Shown: piece by piece, positions 38,529 through 48,565 of the stretch
How positions within the stretch are numbered: position 1 is the stretch's first letter
Layout of the letters: each line of letters begins with the position of its first letter
Assembly (NCBI RefSeq): GCF_000757905.1
Contig: NZ_JRLH01000002.1
Reading direction: 5' to 3' (one strand)
From: Arsenophonus nilaparvatae
Lineage (GTDB): Bacteria; Pseudomonadota; Gammaproteobacteria; Enterobacterales; Enterobacteriaceae
DNA: 64,000 nucleotides
Program-made: the position numbers and the translations under genes
Notes under the pieces: model-generated
The model's input: the letters and a program-made list of their open reading frames with translations, nothing else
Database searches by the model: none
What the model was told of the DNA's origin: nothing

Positions 38529-39743
38529 ATGAATACAATAACTAAATCCAATAAATTGGATAACGTATGCTACGACATAAGAGGGCCTGTTCTTAAAGAG
38601 GCCAAACGTCTTGAAGAAGAAGGCCATAAAGTTCTTAAACTTCATATTGGTAATCCAGCGCCTTTTGGTTTTGAAGCGCCGGATGAAATTTTATTTGATG
38701 TTCTACGCAATCTTACTCACTCACAAGGTTATAGTGATTCAAAAGGAATTTACTCCGCCCGCAAAGCAATCATGCAACACTATCAGGCTAGAGGAATGCT
38801 TGACATTAATATCGAGGATATTTTTATTGGTAATGGTGTTTCTGAACTCATCGTGCAATCGATGCAAGCCTTACTGAATAATAACGATGAAATGTTAGTC
38901 CCAGCTCCTGACTATCCGCTATGGACTGCTGCGGTATCTCTTTCCGGTGGCAAAGCTGTACACTATAGATGTGATGAAGAACAAAATTGGTTTCCTGATC
39001 TAGATGATATTCGCAAAAAAATTACCCCTCGCACACGTGGCATCGTCATCATTAATCCCAATAATCCTACTGGTTCTGTTTACAGCAAAGCATTATTAAT
39101 GGAGATTGTCGAAATCGCTCGTCAGCATCAGTTGATTATTTTTGCCGATGAGATCTACGATAAAATTCTTTACGATGATGCTGAGCATCATTCAATTGCC
39201 GCGTTAGCACCGGATCTATTAACCGTTACTTTTAATGGTTTATCAAAAACTTATCGGGTTGCTGGTTTTCGTCAAGGCTGGATGGTGCTTAATGGCCCGA
39301 AAGAGAATGCCAAAAGCTATATTGAAGGCTTAGAAATATTAGCCTCCATGCGGCTTTGTGCTAACGTTCCTATGCAACATGCAATCCAAACCGCATTAGG
39401 CGGTTATCAGAGTATTAACGAATTTATCTGTCCTGGTGGGCGATTATATGAACAACGTAATCGCGCTTGGGAACTGATTAATGAAATTCCTGGGGTATCA
39501 TGTGTTAAACCGCAAGGTGCTTTATATATGTTTCCCAAAATTAATATTAAAAAGTTCAATATCTCAAACGACCAAAAAATGGTACTTGATTTACTCTTAC
39601 AGGAAAAAGTTTTATTGGTTCAGGGAACAGCTTTTAATTGGCCTGAACCCGATCACGTCAGAATTGTTACGCTACCTTATGTTGGCGAGCTTGAAGCTGC
39701 AATTAATAAATTTAGCCAATTCCTGCTAAACTATCGCCAATAG
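38529..39743 (+). CDS. alaA: Glutamate--pyruvate aminotransferase AlaA
   Basis: AlaA (formerly YfbQ) is a PLP-dependent aminotransferase that makes alanine from pyruvate and glutamate. The 404-residue product (E. coli 405) shows the class I aminotransferase pattern: PAPDYPLWTAAVSLSGG, NPNNPTGSVYS, FADEIYDKILYD and the PLP lysine in NGLSKTYRVAGFRQGW near residue 240. It is followed by a strong terminator and stands alone. Confidence 0.95.
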   Translation: MNTITKSNKLDNVCYDIRGPVLKEAKRLEEEGHKVLKLHIGNPAPFGFEAPDEILFDVLRNLTHSQGYSDSKGIYSARKAIMQHYQARGMLDINIEDIFIGNGVSELIVQSMQALLNNNDEMLVPAPDYPLWTAAVSLSGGKAVHYRCDEEQNWFPDLDDIRKKITPRTRGIVIINPNNPTGSVYSKALLMEIVEIARQHQLIIFADEIYDKILYDDAEHHSIAALAPDLLTVTFNGLSKTYRVAGFRQGWMVLNGPKENAKSYIEGLEILASMRLCANVPMQHAIQTALGGYQSINEFICPGGRLYEQRNRAWELINEIPGVSCVKPQGALYMFPKINIKKFNISNDQKMVLDLLLQEKVLLVQGTAFNWPEPDHVRIVTLPYVGELEAAINKFSQFLLNYRQ

Positions 39744-39752
39744 TTGTCCAAT

Positions 39753-39798
39753 AATAGAACATTCTTAATCTACATTAAGGATGTTCTATTTTGTTATT
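39753..39798 (+). terminator. alaA terminator
   Basis: A 17-bp stem (39753-39769 with 39774-39790, one G-U pair, 4-base loop) is followed by TTGTTATTT. It starts 10 bases past the alaA stop. Confidence 0.85.
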
Positions 39799-39859
39799 TA
39801 CTTGTTAATCTAATCAATCCACAGTGCTTATCACTATAACAATCCCATGAGGACAGTCT

Positions 39860-40441
39860 ATGAGTTATTTTTTTGCCCATCTTTCTCGGATGAAATTAAT
39901 TAATCGCTGGCCATTAATGCGCAATGTACGTACCGAAAATATTTCAGAGCATAGTTTACAAGTTGCCTTTGTCGCTCATGCCCTTGCTTGCATTAAAAAT
40001 CGAAAATTTAATGGCCAACTCAATCCTGAACGTATTACTCTGCTCGCTATGTATCATGACGCCAGTGAAGTGATCACCGGTGATCTGCCAACACCAATAA
40101 AATATCATAACCCACAAATTGCTAACGAATACAAAAAAATTGAAAAATACGCTCAGCAAAAACTTATCGCTATGCTACCAGAAGAATTACAACAAGATTT
40201 TCAGCCAATTTTGGATGATGAATATCATACTGAGGAAGAACGCGCTATCGTTAAACAAGCGGATGCACTTTGTGCCTATTTAAAATGCTTAGAAGAGCTA
40301 TCTGCAGGCAATACCGAGTTTAATCTAGCTAAAATGCGACTTGAAAAAACACTTTCTGAACGTTATAGCGATGAAATGCAATACTTTATTGAAGTTTTTG
40401 TACCCGGATTTAGCCTATCGTTAGATGAAATCAGTAGCTAG
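39860..40441 (+). CDS. yfbR: 5'-Deoxynucleotidase YfbR
   Basis: YfbR is an HD-domain phosphohydrolase that dephosphorylates deoxyribonucleoside 5'-monophosphates. The 193-residue product (E. coli 199) has the metal ligands in ENISEHSLQVAFVAH, the HD pair in LAMYHDASEVITGDLPTPIKYHN and the late aspartate in IVKQADALCAYLKC. AGGACAG precedes the ATG. It is convergent with yfbS. Confidence 0.94.
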   Translation: MSYFFAHLSRMKLINRWPLMRNVRTENISEHSLQVAFVAHALACIKNRKFNGQLNPERITLLAMYHDASEVITGDLPTPIKYHNPQIANEYKKIEKYAQQKLIAMLPEELQQDFQPILDDEYHTEEERAIVKQADALCAYLKCLEELSAGNTEFNLAKMRLEKTLSERYSDEMQYFIEVFVPGFSLSLDEISS

Positions 40442-40521
40442 TAAGTTATATAACATATAAATAGTATTATTATCTTACTGTTTGTTACATAAAATAGGCG
40501 ATAACTTTAAAATGGAAACAA

Positions 40522-42336
40522 TTAAGGAACAATAACAATAGTGATAGCCATAACTAAAACAGTAAAAGGAACACCAAATTTAACGAAATCAGTAAATTTA
40601 TAGCCACCAGGCGCCAAAATTAGAGTATTAACCGGTGAAGAAATTGGGGTCATAAAAGCCGCGGAAGCTGCAACACTTATCACCATAGCAAAAGGTATTG
40701 GCGAAACACTCATATGATTAGCAACAGCAATGGCAACCGGTGCCATTAATATTGCTGTTGCGGTATTAGAAATAAATAATCCAGTTACTGCACAAACAAT
40801 AAATAGGCAAAGCAACATTATCCTTGGTCCCATGCCACCTGCAATATCTATTAGTAAATTAACAATCAAATCAATACCACCAGTTTTTTGTAATGCCAAT
40901 GCAAAGGGCATCATGCCAACAATCAACATAATACTCGGCCAGTGTATTGCACGATAAGCGCTTTCCATATCAATACAGCGAAATTTTCCCATTAACAAAC
41001 ACGCAATCAGTACAGCAATAAAATTGGGAATTTCATCTATTGCCATCATAGTAACCATTAATATCAAACAAAAAATTGCATGTGGCGCTTGCGATGCAGC
41101 AGGAGCAACTGCCTCTACCTCAGCGGCCAAATTTAACACAATAAAATTACGTCTATCAGTTGACAATAAGCGAATTAATTTCCAGTCACCCACGATCAGT
41201 AAAACATCACCTAAACGCATTGGCTGATCAATTAATTTATCATCGATAGTTTTTCCTTCACGGTAAATGCCAACAACATTAAGGCCATAACGCGTACGAA
41301 ATTTAATTTCCCGCAATGTACTGCCTAATAAGTCAGATTGCGGCGCTAAGGAGAACTCAGCCATTCCGACTTCACGCGCACGTGCGGAGAAATATTCACC
41401 TCTCAAAATCATCGGAGCCAATTTTTGTTCATGACAAAACTCATTGAGATCAACCTCACTATCCGACATATCAACTAATAACACATCACGTTCATGTAAC
41501 TCTGTTGCAGCTGTTACACTTAGCATAAGTCGACGAAAACGATGCCAACGCTCAATACCAATAATATTCGCACCATAACGTGTGCGTAGATGTAACTCAT
41601 CGAGTGAGTAGCCTATTAAGGGGGAACCTGGACAAATGGCTAAACAACGAGCACGACCTGTTAGCTTATAATCACGAATAAAGTCGTGAAATGTGCGCCG
41701 ATGAGGAGCAGAACCCGCTGCAATTTCGCGGTTACCTAACCTACGACGAACCAGCCACATATAAATAATTGCCAGCAACAGCACCGCAATTCCAATCGGC
41801 GTAATGGCAAAAAATTTAAATCCGGCATAACCTTCCCTAACCAGTTCACTATTAACTATCATATTTGGTGGGGTCGCTACTAACGTCATCATACCACTGA
41901 TAAGTCCAGCAAAGCCTAATGGCATCATCAAACGTCCTGGTGGGATTTTCATCTGTTTAGCAACATTAAGAACAACGGGAATGAAGATGGCAACAATGCC
42001 GGTTGAACTCATAAAAGCGCCTAAACCTGCGACTGTGATCATCAAAAAAATCAGCATCTTATTTTCATTATTACCGGCTGCACCAACTAACCAGTCGCCA
42101 ACTTGATAGGCAATACCAGTACGGACTAATCCCTCACTAAAAACAAAAAGTGCCGCAATTAGCAGCACATTGGGATCACTAAAGCCGATTGTTGCTTGTT
42201 TAAGCGTCAGAGTTCCACTCAATACTAAAGCCACAATGACTAATAATGCGACAACATCCATACGGATCTTATTAGTCATAAAAAGAGTGACGACTATTAG
42301 CAGTAAAATTAATACCCATACCAGCTGGCTATTCAA
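40522..42336 (-). CDS. yfbS: YfbS, DASS-family transporter with two TrkA-C domains
   Basis: The 604-residue product (E. coli 610) has an N-terminal block of about five membrane segments, two soluble TrkA-C (RCK_C) domains at about residues 215-290 and 300-375, and a second membrane block ending in the SNTATAILMAPVAIAVANH and ISSPVNTLILAPGGYKF signatures of the divalent anion:Na+ symporter superfamily. The transported ion is not established. It is a single gene 87 bases downstream of yfbT and could be co-transcribed with it. Confidence 0.91.
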   Translation of the reverse strand: MNSQLVWVLILLLIVVTLFMTNKIRMDVVALLVIVALVLSGTLTLKQATIGFSDPNVLLIAALFVFSEGLVRTGIAYQVGDWLVGAAGNNENKMLIFLMITVAGLGAFMSSTGIVAIFIPVVLNVAKQMKIPPGRLMMPLGFAGLISGMMTLVATPPNMIVNSELVREGYAGFKFFAITPIGIAVLLLAIIYMWLVRRRLGNREIAAGSAPHRRTFHDFIRDYKLTGRARCLAICPGSPLIGYSLDELHLRTRYGANIIGIERWHRFRRLMLSVTAATELHERDVLLVDMSDSEVDLNEFCHEQKLAPMILRGEYFSARAREVGMAEFSLAPQSDLLGSTLREIKFRTRYGLNVVGIYREGKTIDDKLIDQPMRLGDVLLIVGDWKLIRLLSTDRRNFIVLNLAAEVEAVAPAASQAPHAIFCLILMVTMMAIDEIPNFIAVLIACLLMGKFRCIDMESAYRAIHWPSIMLIVGMMPFALALQKTGGIDLIVNLLIDIAGGMGPRIMLLCLFIVCAVTGLFISNTATAILMAPVAIAVANHMSVSPIPFAMVISVAASAAFMTPISSPVNTLILAPGGYKFTDFVKFGVPFTVLVMAITIVIVP

Positions 42337-42423
42337 AATGACCTCAAATTAAGTCTATTCATAGGGCTCATTTGCCATAAGTAGCGCAAATTTGCCGGCC
42401 TAATTTATGAAACTGACATATTT

Positions 42424-43089
42424 TTATCGCTGAGTCACCGTAACAATACCTTGGTTATCTGGTTTTGAAATATTTAATTCAGTAAATGATTTGATAATTA
42501 ATGAAATTTCTTCTCGCCGTGGCATATCTGCTGGCGCATGAACAGCGATAACCTGGCAACCCGCATCTAAAGCAGAATAGATCCCTGCCTGCGCATCTTC
42601 AACCGCAATACAGGCTTCAGGCGGTAAATTTAGTAGTTGTGCACCAAGCAAAAAAGGATCTGGCTGCGGTTTACCGTGTTCAACTCGTTCAATCGTGACC
42701 CAGTGTTTCGGTTCCGGCAAACCTGCCGCTTTACTACGATTAAAAGCAATTGGTACTGTGCCAGAAGTCACTATTGCCCATGGAATAGCAAATGTATTGA
42801 GTCGTTCTAATAAAGCAATTGCACCAGGTAGTGCTACAATACCCGAAGTATTGGCTGCTTCTAGGTTTTCCAGCCAATAAAAAATTTCATCAATTTCAGT
42901 TTCTGAGGCATTTGGCATAAAATGACGGATAGAACTGATTGCTGGTTTGCCGTGAATATAGTGCAACACATCGCTTTCTGATACACCAATTCGACGGCTA
43001 AATTCTCGCCAGCAATGTTCAACATTAGGTAACGAATCAACCAGCGTGCCATCCAAATCAAATAAAAATCCCTTACATTTTAATACCAT
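42424..43089 (-). CDS. yfbT: HAD-family sugar phosphatase YfbT
   Basis: YfbT (also HxpA) is a haloacid-dehalogenase phosphatase acting on sugar phosphates. The 221-residue protein (E. coli 216) shows motif I FDLDGTLVDSLP, motif II VTSGTVP, the lysine of motif III in HGKPQPDPFLLGAQ and motif IV VEDAQAGI. The cap domain is between motifs I and II. AGGAGC is 5 bases before the start. It follows yfbU by 18 bases. Confidence 0.93.
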   Translation of the reverse strand: MVLKCKGFLFDLDGTLVDSLPNVEHCWREFSRRIGVSESDVLHYIHGKPAISSIRHFMPNASETEIDEIFYWLENLEAANTSGIVALPGAIALLERLNTFAIPWAIVTSGTVPIAFNRSKAAGLPEPKHWVTIERVEHGKPQPDPFLLGAQLLNLPPEACIAVEDAQAGIYSALDAGCQVIAVHAPADMPRREEISLIIKSFTELNISKPDNQGIVTVTQR

Positions 43090-43107
43090 TGATGCTCCTT
43101 AGATAAG

Positions 43108-43602
43108 TCATGCATTAATGATTTGATTAATTTCTACTGCACAAAGATGATACTGACGCGGACAAGATGTCCAAACATTTAACATTCTTAGATATTTATC
43201 CCACATAGGTGTCTGAGCATTAAAATCATCACTACCACTGACAAAATGACGGTAGCGACCCTCATTATTAATCAAAAAACGAACATAATTGAGATAATGT
43301 GCTTCCGTAACAGCATCAAAGCCTAAAAAGATAACTCTTCTGTCCGTAATATCGGTTTTAGACGACAAATTTTCCCAGGAAACTTGTAAGGCATGATACA
43401 TTTCCATAATATCAATGATAGTCTGGCAATTTTCTTCTGACAACTCAGTAAAATTTTTCTCTAACTCTTTCATTTGCAAGCCAAAACCATTTTCAATGAT
43501 AGTTTGACAGCGTTGATAATTTTTGGCATTATCCGGATCAAGCTTGATCAGCATTTTATACTGGTTAGACAGAATTAAGCGTTGTGCATTAGTCATTTCC
43601 AT
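43108..43602 (-). CDS. yfbU: YfbU family protein
   Basis: The 164-residue product equals E. coli YfbU in length and follows it closely (MEMTNAQRLILSNQYKM, IDIMEMYHALQVSW, FNAQTPMWDKYLRMLNVW, AVEINQIINA). It is a soluble, mostly helical protein conserved in enterobacteria. Its function is not settled; in E. coli it has been linked to cell death phenotypes. GGAGAACC precedes the start. It is in a pair with yfbT. Confidence 0.93.
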   Translation of the reverse strand: MEMTNAQRLILSNQYKMLIKLDPDNAKNYQRCQTIIENGFGLQMKELEKNFTELSEENCQTIIDIMEMYHALQVSWENLSSKTDITDRRVIFLGFDAVTEAHYLNYVRFLINNEGRYRHFVSGSDDFNAQTPMWDKYLRMLNVWTSCPRQYHLCAVEINQIINA

Positions 43603-43783
43603 TATGGTTCTCCTATACTTGGAAATTTGCTAAATCATCGCATTACCGCCCTTCTTTTTATAGTGATAACTTACCTTTTATTGATCTAAAAAGGCTTTTC
43701 AAACTTTAACCATTAATAATCTATTTTGTAATACCTATTATCTCTATTGCTGACTAGCTAACCCCATAACTATTCAAATTAGG

Positions 43784-44239
43784 TTAAATACCATCAATAA
43801 AAGAGCGATCTAATTGTTTAAAAGCACGTTTTAACAATTCAGCTAATGCCTGATAAGTCGGTGTTCCTTTGACGGGTGTGATGGCAATTCCAGCTTGATT
43901 AAATTTTTCACGAATTTCATAAAACCAAGTTAGTAATGCCGACGGTAGTGGCGTAACTGAGCGCTTACCTAACCACCATAATCCCTGCAAAGGTAAGCTA
44001 CAGGCAAAAAGCCCTGTCGCCACAGCCGGTCCCAACTGACCACCTAATGCAATCTGCCAGGTAAGGGTAAAAACAGCAACAGCAGGCATATAACGAATCG
44101 CAAAGCGACTAACTGTGATCACCCGATGTTCAGGAAAAATAGGCATCAAACATTTTTCTAACGGAAATGTCTTGGCATATTGCCGGCCTAGTTTCAACTT
44201 TTGTAAGAAACCAGGGGTCGTTTCTGGTGTCGTATTCAT
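43784..44239 (-). CDS. yfbV: YfbV, UPF0208 inner-membrane protein
   Basis: YfbV is a small inner-membrane protein reported in E. coli to insulate the Ter macrodomain. From 44239 the protein has 151 residues, the E. coli length, with two hydrophobic segments (residues about 46-64 and 70-88) and the conserved WQIALGGQLGPAVATGLFA and GLWWLGKRSVTPLP. The frame runs up to 44260, but GAGGT lies 5 bases before 44239, which decides the start. It is divergent from ackA. Confidence 0.93.
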   Translation of the reverse strand: MNTTPETTPGFLQKLKLGRQYAKTFPLEKCLMPIFPEHRVITVSRFAIRYMPAVAVFTLTWQIALGGQLGPAVATGLFACSLPLQGLWWLGKRSVTPLPSALLTWFYEIREKFNQAGIAITPVKGTPTYQALAELLKRAFKQLDRSFIDGI

Positions 44240-44657
44240 CAATACCTCACATGACTTCAATCAATTTCTCATGTAAAATTTAAAAAAAATGTATAAAGCA
44301 TAAAATCTTTTTAGTAGAATTTATGGGGCAACTTTGGTTACCTGAGGCCACGACTTCTATAATCTATAGAAAAAACTTATATCATATAAAGTTTATATTT
44401 GGTCTATTACTATGTTTTCAATCCATAATGTTAATATTATATTGCATCTTTAATATTAACATTGCAAACATAGTTATTTAGTCAATAAATACAGTTAAAA
44501 TATCATAATATTGCATAAATATGATATTAATCATTCAGTATGATCCCAGGGATAAGCTAGGCTACTAGCATTCTATTGGATTGATGTTTATTAACCCTAG
44601 TCTTCCTGGTTAATCTGACAAAGAAGACTCCATGATAACGATATAGTAGGTAATTCC
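44240..44657. other. yfbV-ackA divergent intergenic region
   Basis: A 418-base AT-rich control region. It contains one FNR-like sequence at 44581-44594 and is otherwise featureless to the eye; no gene is seen. Confidence 0.55.
44581..44594 (+). promoter_or_regulatory. Possible FNR site upstream of ackA
   Basis: TTGAT-GTTT-ATTAA matches the FNR consensus TTGAT-N4-ATCAA at 9 of 10 positions and lies 64 bases before the ackA ATG. Anaerobic control of ackA-pta is known in E. coli. Chance matches are common in AT-rich DNA, so this is tentative. Confidence 0.3.
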
Positions 44658-45860
44658 ATGTCAAGTAAGCTGGTACTTGTCCTCAACTGCGGTAGCTCTT
44701 CCCTTAAATTTGCTATCATTGATCCGATTAACGGCGAAGAACAACTATCTGGTTTAGCAGAATGTTTTCATCTACCAGAAGCCCGTATTAAGTGGAAAAT
44801 AGATGGCACTAAAAACGAAGCTGCTTTAGGTTCAGGCGCTGCTCACAGTGAAGCGATGGCTTTCATTGTCAATCAAATTCTCACCGCAAAACCAGAATTA
44901 GCGCAAGCCATTTCGGCTATTGGCCATCGTATTGTTCATGGTGGTGAAAAATTTACCAAATCGGTTATTATCAATGATGAAGTCGTTGAAGGCATTAAAG
45001 CCTCTATTCCATTTGCACCATTACATAATCCTGCTGGTATTATTGGACTTGAAGAAGCTAAAAAAGCATTTCCACATTTAAATGACAAGCATGTCGCTGT
45101 ATTTGACACCGCCTTCCATCAAACCATGCCGGTTGAAGCTTATTTATATGCTCTACCTTATAATCTTTACAAAGAGCATGGTATTCGTCGTTACGGTGCG
45201 CACGGTACCAGTCATTACTATGTTTCCCAGCAAGCTGCCAAAGAATTGAATAAATCGATCGATAAACTGAATGTGATCACCTGTCATTTGGGCAATGGTG
45301 GATCAGTTACCGCGATCGTCAATGGTCAATCTGTAGATACTTCAATGGGTCTCACACCGCTAGAAGGCTTAGTAATGGGAACCCGCAGTGGTGATATCGA
45401 TCCAGCTATTGTGTTCCACCTTCACGACGCCTTGGGTATGAGTGTTGATCAGATCAATACCTTATTAACCAAAGAGTCTGGCATACTTGGATTAACAGAA
45501 GTTACCAACGATTGTCGTTATGTCGAAGACAATTATGACACTAAAGCAGATGCAAAACGAGCGATGGATGTCTATTGTCATCGTTTAGCCAAATATATCG
45601 CCGCTTATTGTGCATTAATGGAAGGGCGCCTAGACGCTATTATCTTCACCGGTGGTATTGGCGAAAATTCAGCTTTAGTACGTGAATTAACCCTTAAGAA
45701 GCTATCTTTAATTGGTATTAAATATGATCACGAGCGCAACTTAGCCGCCCGTTTTGGCAAATCAGGTAAGATCACAACTGACGATAGCATTCCTGCTCTG
45801 GTTATTCCAACAAATGAAGAGTTAGTTATTGCACAGGACGCGAGCCGTCTAACGGCATAA
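44658..45860 (+). CDS. ackA: Acetate kinase
   Basis: AckA converts acetyl phosphate and ADP to acetate and ATP. The 400-residue product has the E. coli length and shows the ASKHA-fold motifs: VLVLNCGSSSLKFAIID, the catalytic-region FDTAFHQTMP, HGTSHYYVS and HLGNGGSVTAI, and GTRSGDIDP. GGTAATTCC precedes the ATG. pta follows after 73 bases, a gap holding a small hairpin. Confidence 0.97.
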   Translation: MSSKLVLVLNCGSSSLKFAIIDPINGEEQLSGLAECFHLPEARIKWKIDGTKNEAALGSGAAHSEAMAFIVNQILTAKPELAQAISAIGHRIVHGGEKFTKSVIINDEVVEGIKASIPFAPLHNPAGIIGLEEAKKAFPHLNDKHVAVFDTAFHQTMPVEAYLYALPYNLYKEHGIRRYGAHGTSHYYVSQQAAKELNKSIDKLNVITCHLGNGGSVTAIVNGQSVDTSMGLTPLEGLVMGTRSGDIDPAIVFHLHDALGMSVDQINTLLTKESGILGLTEVTNDCRYVEDNYDTKADAKRAMDVYCHRLAKYIAAYCALMEGRLDAIIFTGGIGENSALVRELTLKKLSLIGIKYDHERNLAARFGKSGKITTDDSIPALVIPTNEELVIAQDASRLTA

Positions 45861-45870
45861 ATAGATTAGA

Positions 45871-45896
45871 AACTGTCAGTCTACTGATTGGCAGTT
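45871..45896 (+). other. Hairpin between ackA and pta
   Basis: AACTGTCA (45871-45878) pairs with TGGCAGTT (45889-45896) with one G-U pair and a 10-base loop. It has no T-run, so it may affect mRNA stability or the relative expression of the two genes rather than end transcription. Confidence 0.4.
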
Positions 45897-45933
45897 CTGA
45901 GTTGAACATCTTGCAATTGTTAAAGAGGTACTT

Positions 45934-48072
45934 GTGTCCCGTACAATAATGTTAATACCGACTGACATTAGTGTTGGCTTAACCAGCGTCAGTTTAGGGG
46001 TCGTTCGTTCAATGGAGCAAAAAGGGGTTAGTCTAACGGTTTTTAAACCCATTGCTCAACCCCGTTTTGGTAATAAAGATCAGACAACTGAAGTATTACG
46101 CTCCCACTCTAGTGTTCAGGTCGCTGAACCACTAAAAATGAGTTATGTTGAATCCCTACTGGCTAATGATCAAAAAGATGTTTTAATGGAGGAGATTGTT
46201 GCGCGATACCATGATAATACGCAGCAGGCTGAAGTTATTCTGATCGAAGGTTTAATGCCTACCCGTAAGCACCCTTTTGCCCAATCGTTGAATTACGATA
46301 TCGCTAACACACTGGGTGCTGACGTTATTTTTGTCACCGCACTGGGTAACAATACACCAGAACAGTTAAAAGAGCGCATTGAGTTAGCCCGCGCAGAGTT
46401 TGGTGGCGGACAAAATAAAAATATCACTGGAGTAATTATCAATAAACTCAATGCACCAGTTGATGAGCATGGCCGTACCCGTCCTGATTTATCAGAAATA
46501 TTTGATGAATCAACTAAAGCCACAATCGCAAAAATTGACAGTAAAACGTTAGCTGACAATTGTCCGCTACCAATTTTGGGTTGTATTCCGTGGAATTTTG
46601 ATCTGATAGCCACCCGTGGTATCGATATTGCGAATCATCTGAATGCCGCTATTATCAATGAAGGCGCATTACAAACCCGGCGCATAAAATCGGTTGTTTT
46701 CTGTGCCCGCAGTGTGCCCAATATGGTCGAGCTGTTTCGTCCCGGCACATTGCTGGTGACCTCTTCTGATCGCCCAGATGTTATCGTCTCTGCCTGTCTA
46801 GCTGCCATGAATGGTATCGAAATTGGCGCGTTACTGTTAACTGGCGGTTACCCTATTGCCAAGCCGATACACGATCTCTGTCACCGTGCTTTCGAAACGG
46901 GCTTACCGGTGCTGATGTTAGATACCAATACCTGGCAAACTTCATTAAGTCTACAAAGTTTCAGCTTAGAAGTGCATGCGGATGATCATGAGCGGATTGA
47001 AAAAATACAAAATTATGTTGCTTTGCATATCAACCAAAAATGGATCAATTCACTGACTGCTGATTCTGAACGACCCAAACGGCTATCACCGCCGGCTTTC
47101 CGTTATCAATTAACCGAGCTCGCACGTAAAGCTAATAAACGTATCGTGCTACCGGAAGGTAATGAACCCCGTACGGTAAAAGCAGCGGCTATTTGCGCTG
47201 AAAGAGGTATTGCCACCTGTATTCTGCTAGGTGAACCTGATGAAATAAAACGGGTTGCCGCCGCGCAAGGAATTGAATTAGGTGCGGGGATCGAAATTGT
47301 GGCGCCTAAATCAGTACGGAAAAATTATGTTGAGCGCTTGGTTGAGCTGCGTAAAAATAAAGGCATGACTGAAATTGTTGCGCGCGAACAGTTAGAAGAT
47401 AATGTGGTGTTAGGCACCATGATGCTGGAAAAAAATGAGGTTGATGGTTTAGTTTCCGGCGCAGTTCATACCACCGCCAATACTATTCGCCCACCGTTGC
47501 AACTAATCAAAACTGCGCCAGGTAGTTCAATCGTCTCCTCGATATTCTTTATGCTGTTACCTGAGCAAGTATTAGTTTATGGCGACTGCGCGATAAATCC
47601 AGACCCAACGGCCGAACAATTATCGGAAATTGCCATTCAGTCAGCCGATTCTGCCAAAGCATTTGGTATTGAACCGCGCGTGGCGATGATCTCTTACTCT
47701 ACCGGTAACTCCGGTGCCGGTAGTGACGTAGACAATGTCCGTGAAGCAACCAGTTTGGTGCAAGCAAAACGGCCAGATCTGGTGATCGACGGTCCACTAC
47801 AATATGATGCCGCCATTATGGCCGATGTGGCTAAATCTAAAGCACCAAATTCACCGGTAGCCGGTCAAGCCACGGTGTTTATTTTCCCTGATCTCAATAC
47901 TGGCAACACCACTTATAAAGCGGTACAACGCTCAGCTAATCTGGTTTCTATCGGCCCAATGCTACAAGGGATGCGTAAACCGGTTAATGACTTGTCCCGT
48001 GGCGCGCTAGTTGATGATATCGTTTATACCATTGCGCTCACTGCTATTCAGGCGACACAAAATCAAAAATAA
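45934..48072 (+). CDS. pta: Phosphate acetyltransferase
   Basis: Pta interconverts acetyl-CoA and acetyl phosphate. The 712-residue enterobacterial form (E. coli 714) has an N-terminal DRTGG/P-loop-like regulatory part (MLIPTDISVGLTSVSLGVVR), a central DRTGG domain and the C-terminal catalytic domain (RIVLPEGNEPRTVKAA, GLVSGAVHTTANTIRP, YSTGNSGAGSD). The start is GTG at 45934, with GAGG 6 bases upstream. It forms an operon with ackA and ends at a strong terminator. Confidence 0.96.
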   Translation: MSRTIMLIPTDISVGLTSVSLGVVRSMEQKGVSLTVFKPIAQPRFGNKDQTTEVLRSHSSVQVAEPLKMSYVESLLANDQKDVLMEEIVARYHDNTQQAEVILIEGLMPTRKHPFAQSLNYDIANTLGADVIFVTALGNNTPEQLKERIELARAEFGGGQNKNITGVIINKLNAPVDEHGRTRPDLSEIFDESTKATIAKIDSKTLADNCPLPILGCIPWNFDLIATRGIDIANHLNAAIINEGALQTRRIKSVVFCARSVPNMVELFRPGTLLVTSSDRPDVIVSACLAAMNGIEIGALLLTGGYPIAKPIHDLCHRAFETGLPVLMLDTNTWQTSLSLQSFSLEVHADDHERIEKIQNYVALHINQKWINSLTADSERPKRLSPPAFRYQLTELARKANKRIVLPEGNEPRTVKAAAICAERGIATCILLGEPDEIKRVAAAQGIELGAGIEIVAPKSVRKNYVERLVELRKNKGMTEIVAREQLEDNVVLGTMMLEKNEVDGLVSGAVHTTANTIRPPLQLIKTAPGSSIVSSIFFMLLPEQVLVYGDCAINPDPTAEQLSEIAIQSADSAKAFGIEPRVAMISYSTGNSGAGSDVDNVREATSLVQAKRPDLVIDGPLQYDAAIMADVAKSKAPNSPVAGQATVFIFPDLNTGNTTYKAVQRSANLVSIGPMLQGMRKPVNDLSRGALVDDIVYTIALTAIQATQNQK

Positions 48073-48091
48073 TGGATTTTGCTCACTAGTG

Positions 48092-48125
48092 AAAAAGCTG
48101 AAACACATTGTGTTTCAGCTTTTTT
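48092..48125 (+). terminator. ackA-pta terminator
   Basis: AAAAAGCTGAAACA pairs perfectly with TGTTTCAGCTTTTT around a 5-base loop, giving a 14-bp stem with an A-tract before and a T-tract after. It lies 20 bases past the pta stop and could work in both directions. Confidence 0.92.
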
Positions 48126-48565
48126 ATTCACTATTTAATTTATTACTATTGATACTAACCAACAAAAATAAAAAAAGTGATTATCATAAAAAGGTTTTTA
48201 ATATGAAATCGTTAATAAAAGTGATATTCAATATAAATAGAATGCATCTAAAGAGATTGTAAGCCATCGAGGAATAGGCAAAAATGCCAAAGAATCAATC
48301 CATGACAAAATTAATCGGCTTCAAATAGTAAAGTTTTTTCACTCAATAATAATCAGCAAACATATTATTAGCAAATCAATCTATTCCATAATATTTGTAA
48401 ATCAATTTAATACAAAATATTATTTTTAGCTAAAAATCGAATTAAAAATAGGCTTCTTAGCGCTAAGTTTTTTCACTATACTGAACAAACTCACTCACTG
48501 AATACCTATAAGTGATTGGGGATGAATGTAACATTAATACTCTTAATTTAAACATTGGAGGTTTT
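48126..48565. other. Leader region of the Tc toxin locus
   Basis: About 440 bases of AT-rich DNA mark the left boundary of the accessory block after pta. They contain two copies of a degenerate direct repeat (48317-48343 and 48451-48477). No transposase gene or att site is visible. Confidence 0.5.
48317..48477 (+). repeat. Degenerate 27-bp direct repeat upstream of the TcC gene
   Basis: GGCTTC, eight variable bases, then AAGTTTTTTCACT occurs at 48317-48343 and again at 48451-48477, 134 bases apart. Both fixed parts are identical in the two copies. The second copy ends 88 bases before the toxin ATG. It may be regulatory or the trace of a small duplicated element. Confidence 0.45.

Noticed and set aside
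48011..48262. 83-codon open frame at the end of pta
   Set aside because: It overlaps pta in another frame and runs through the pta terminator.
48284..48328. 15-codon frame MPKNQSMTKLIGFK with an upstream GAGG
   Set aside because: Looked like the start of a transposase, but it stops at once and nothing downstream continues it; too short to support.
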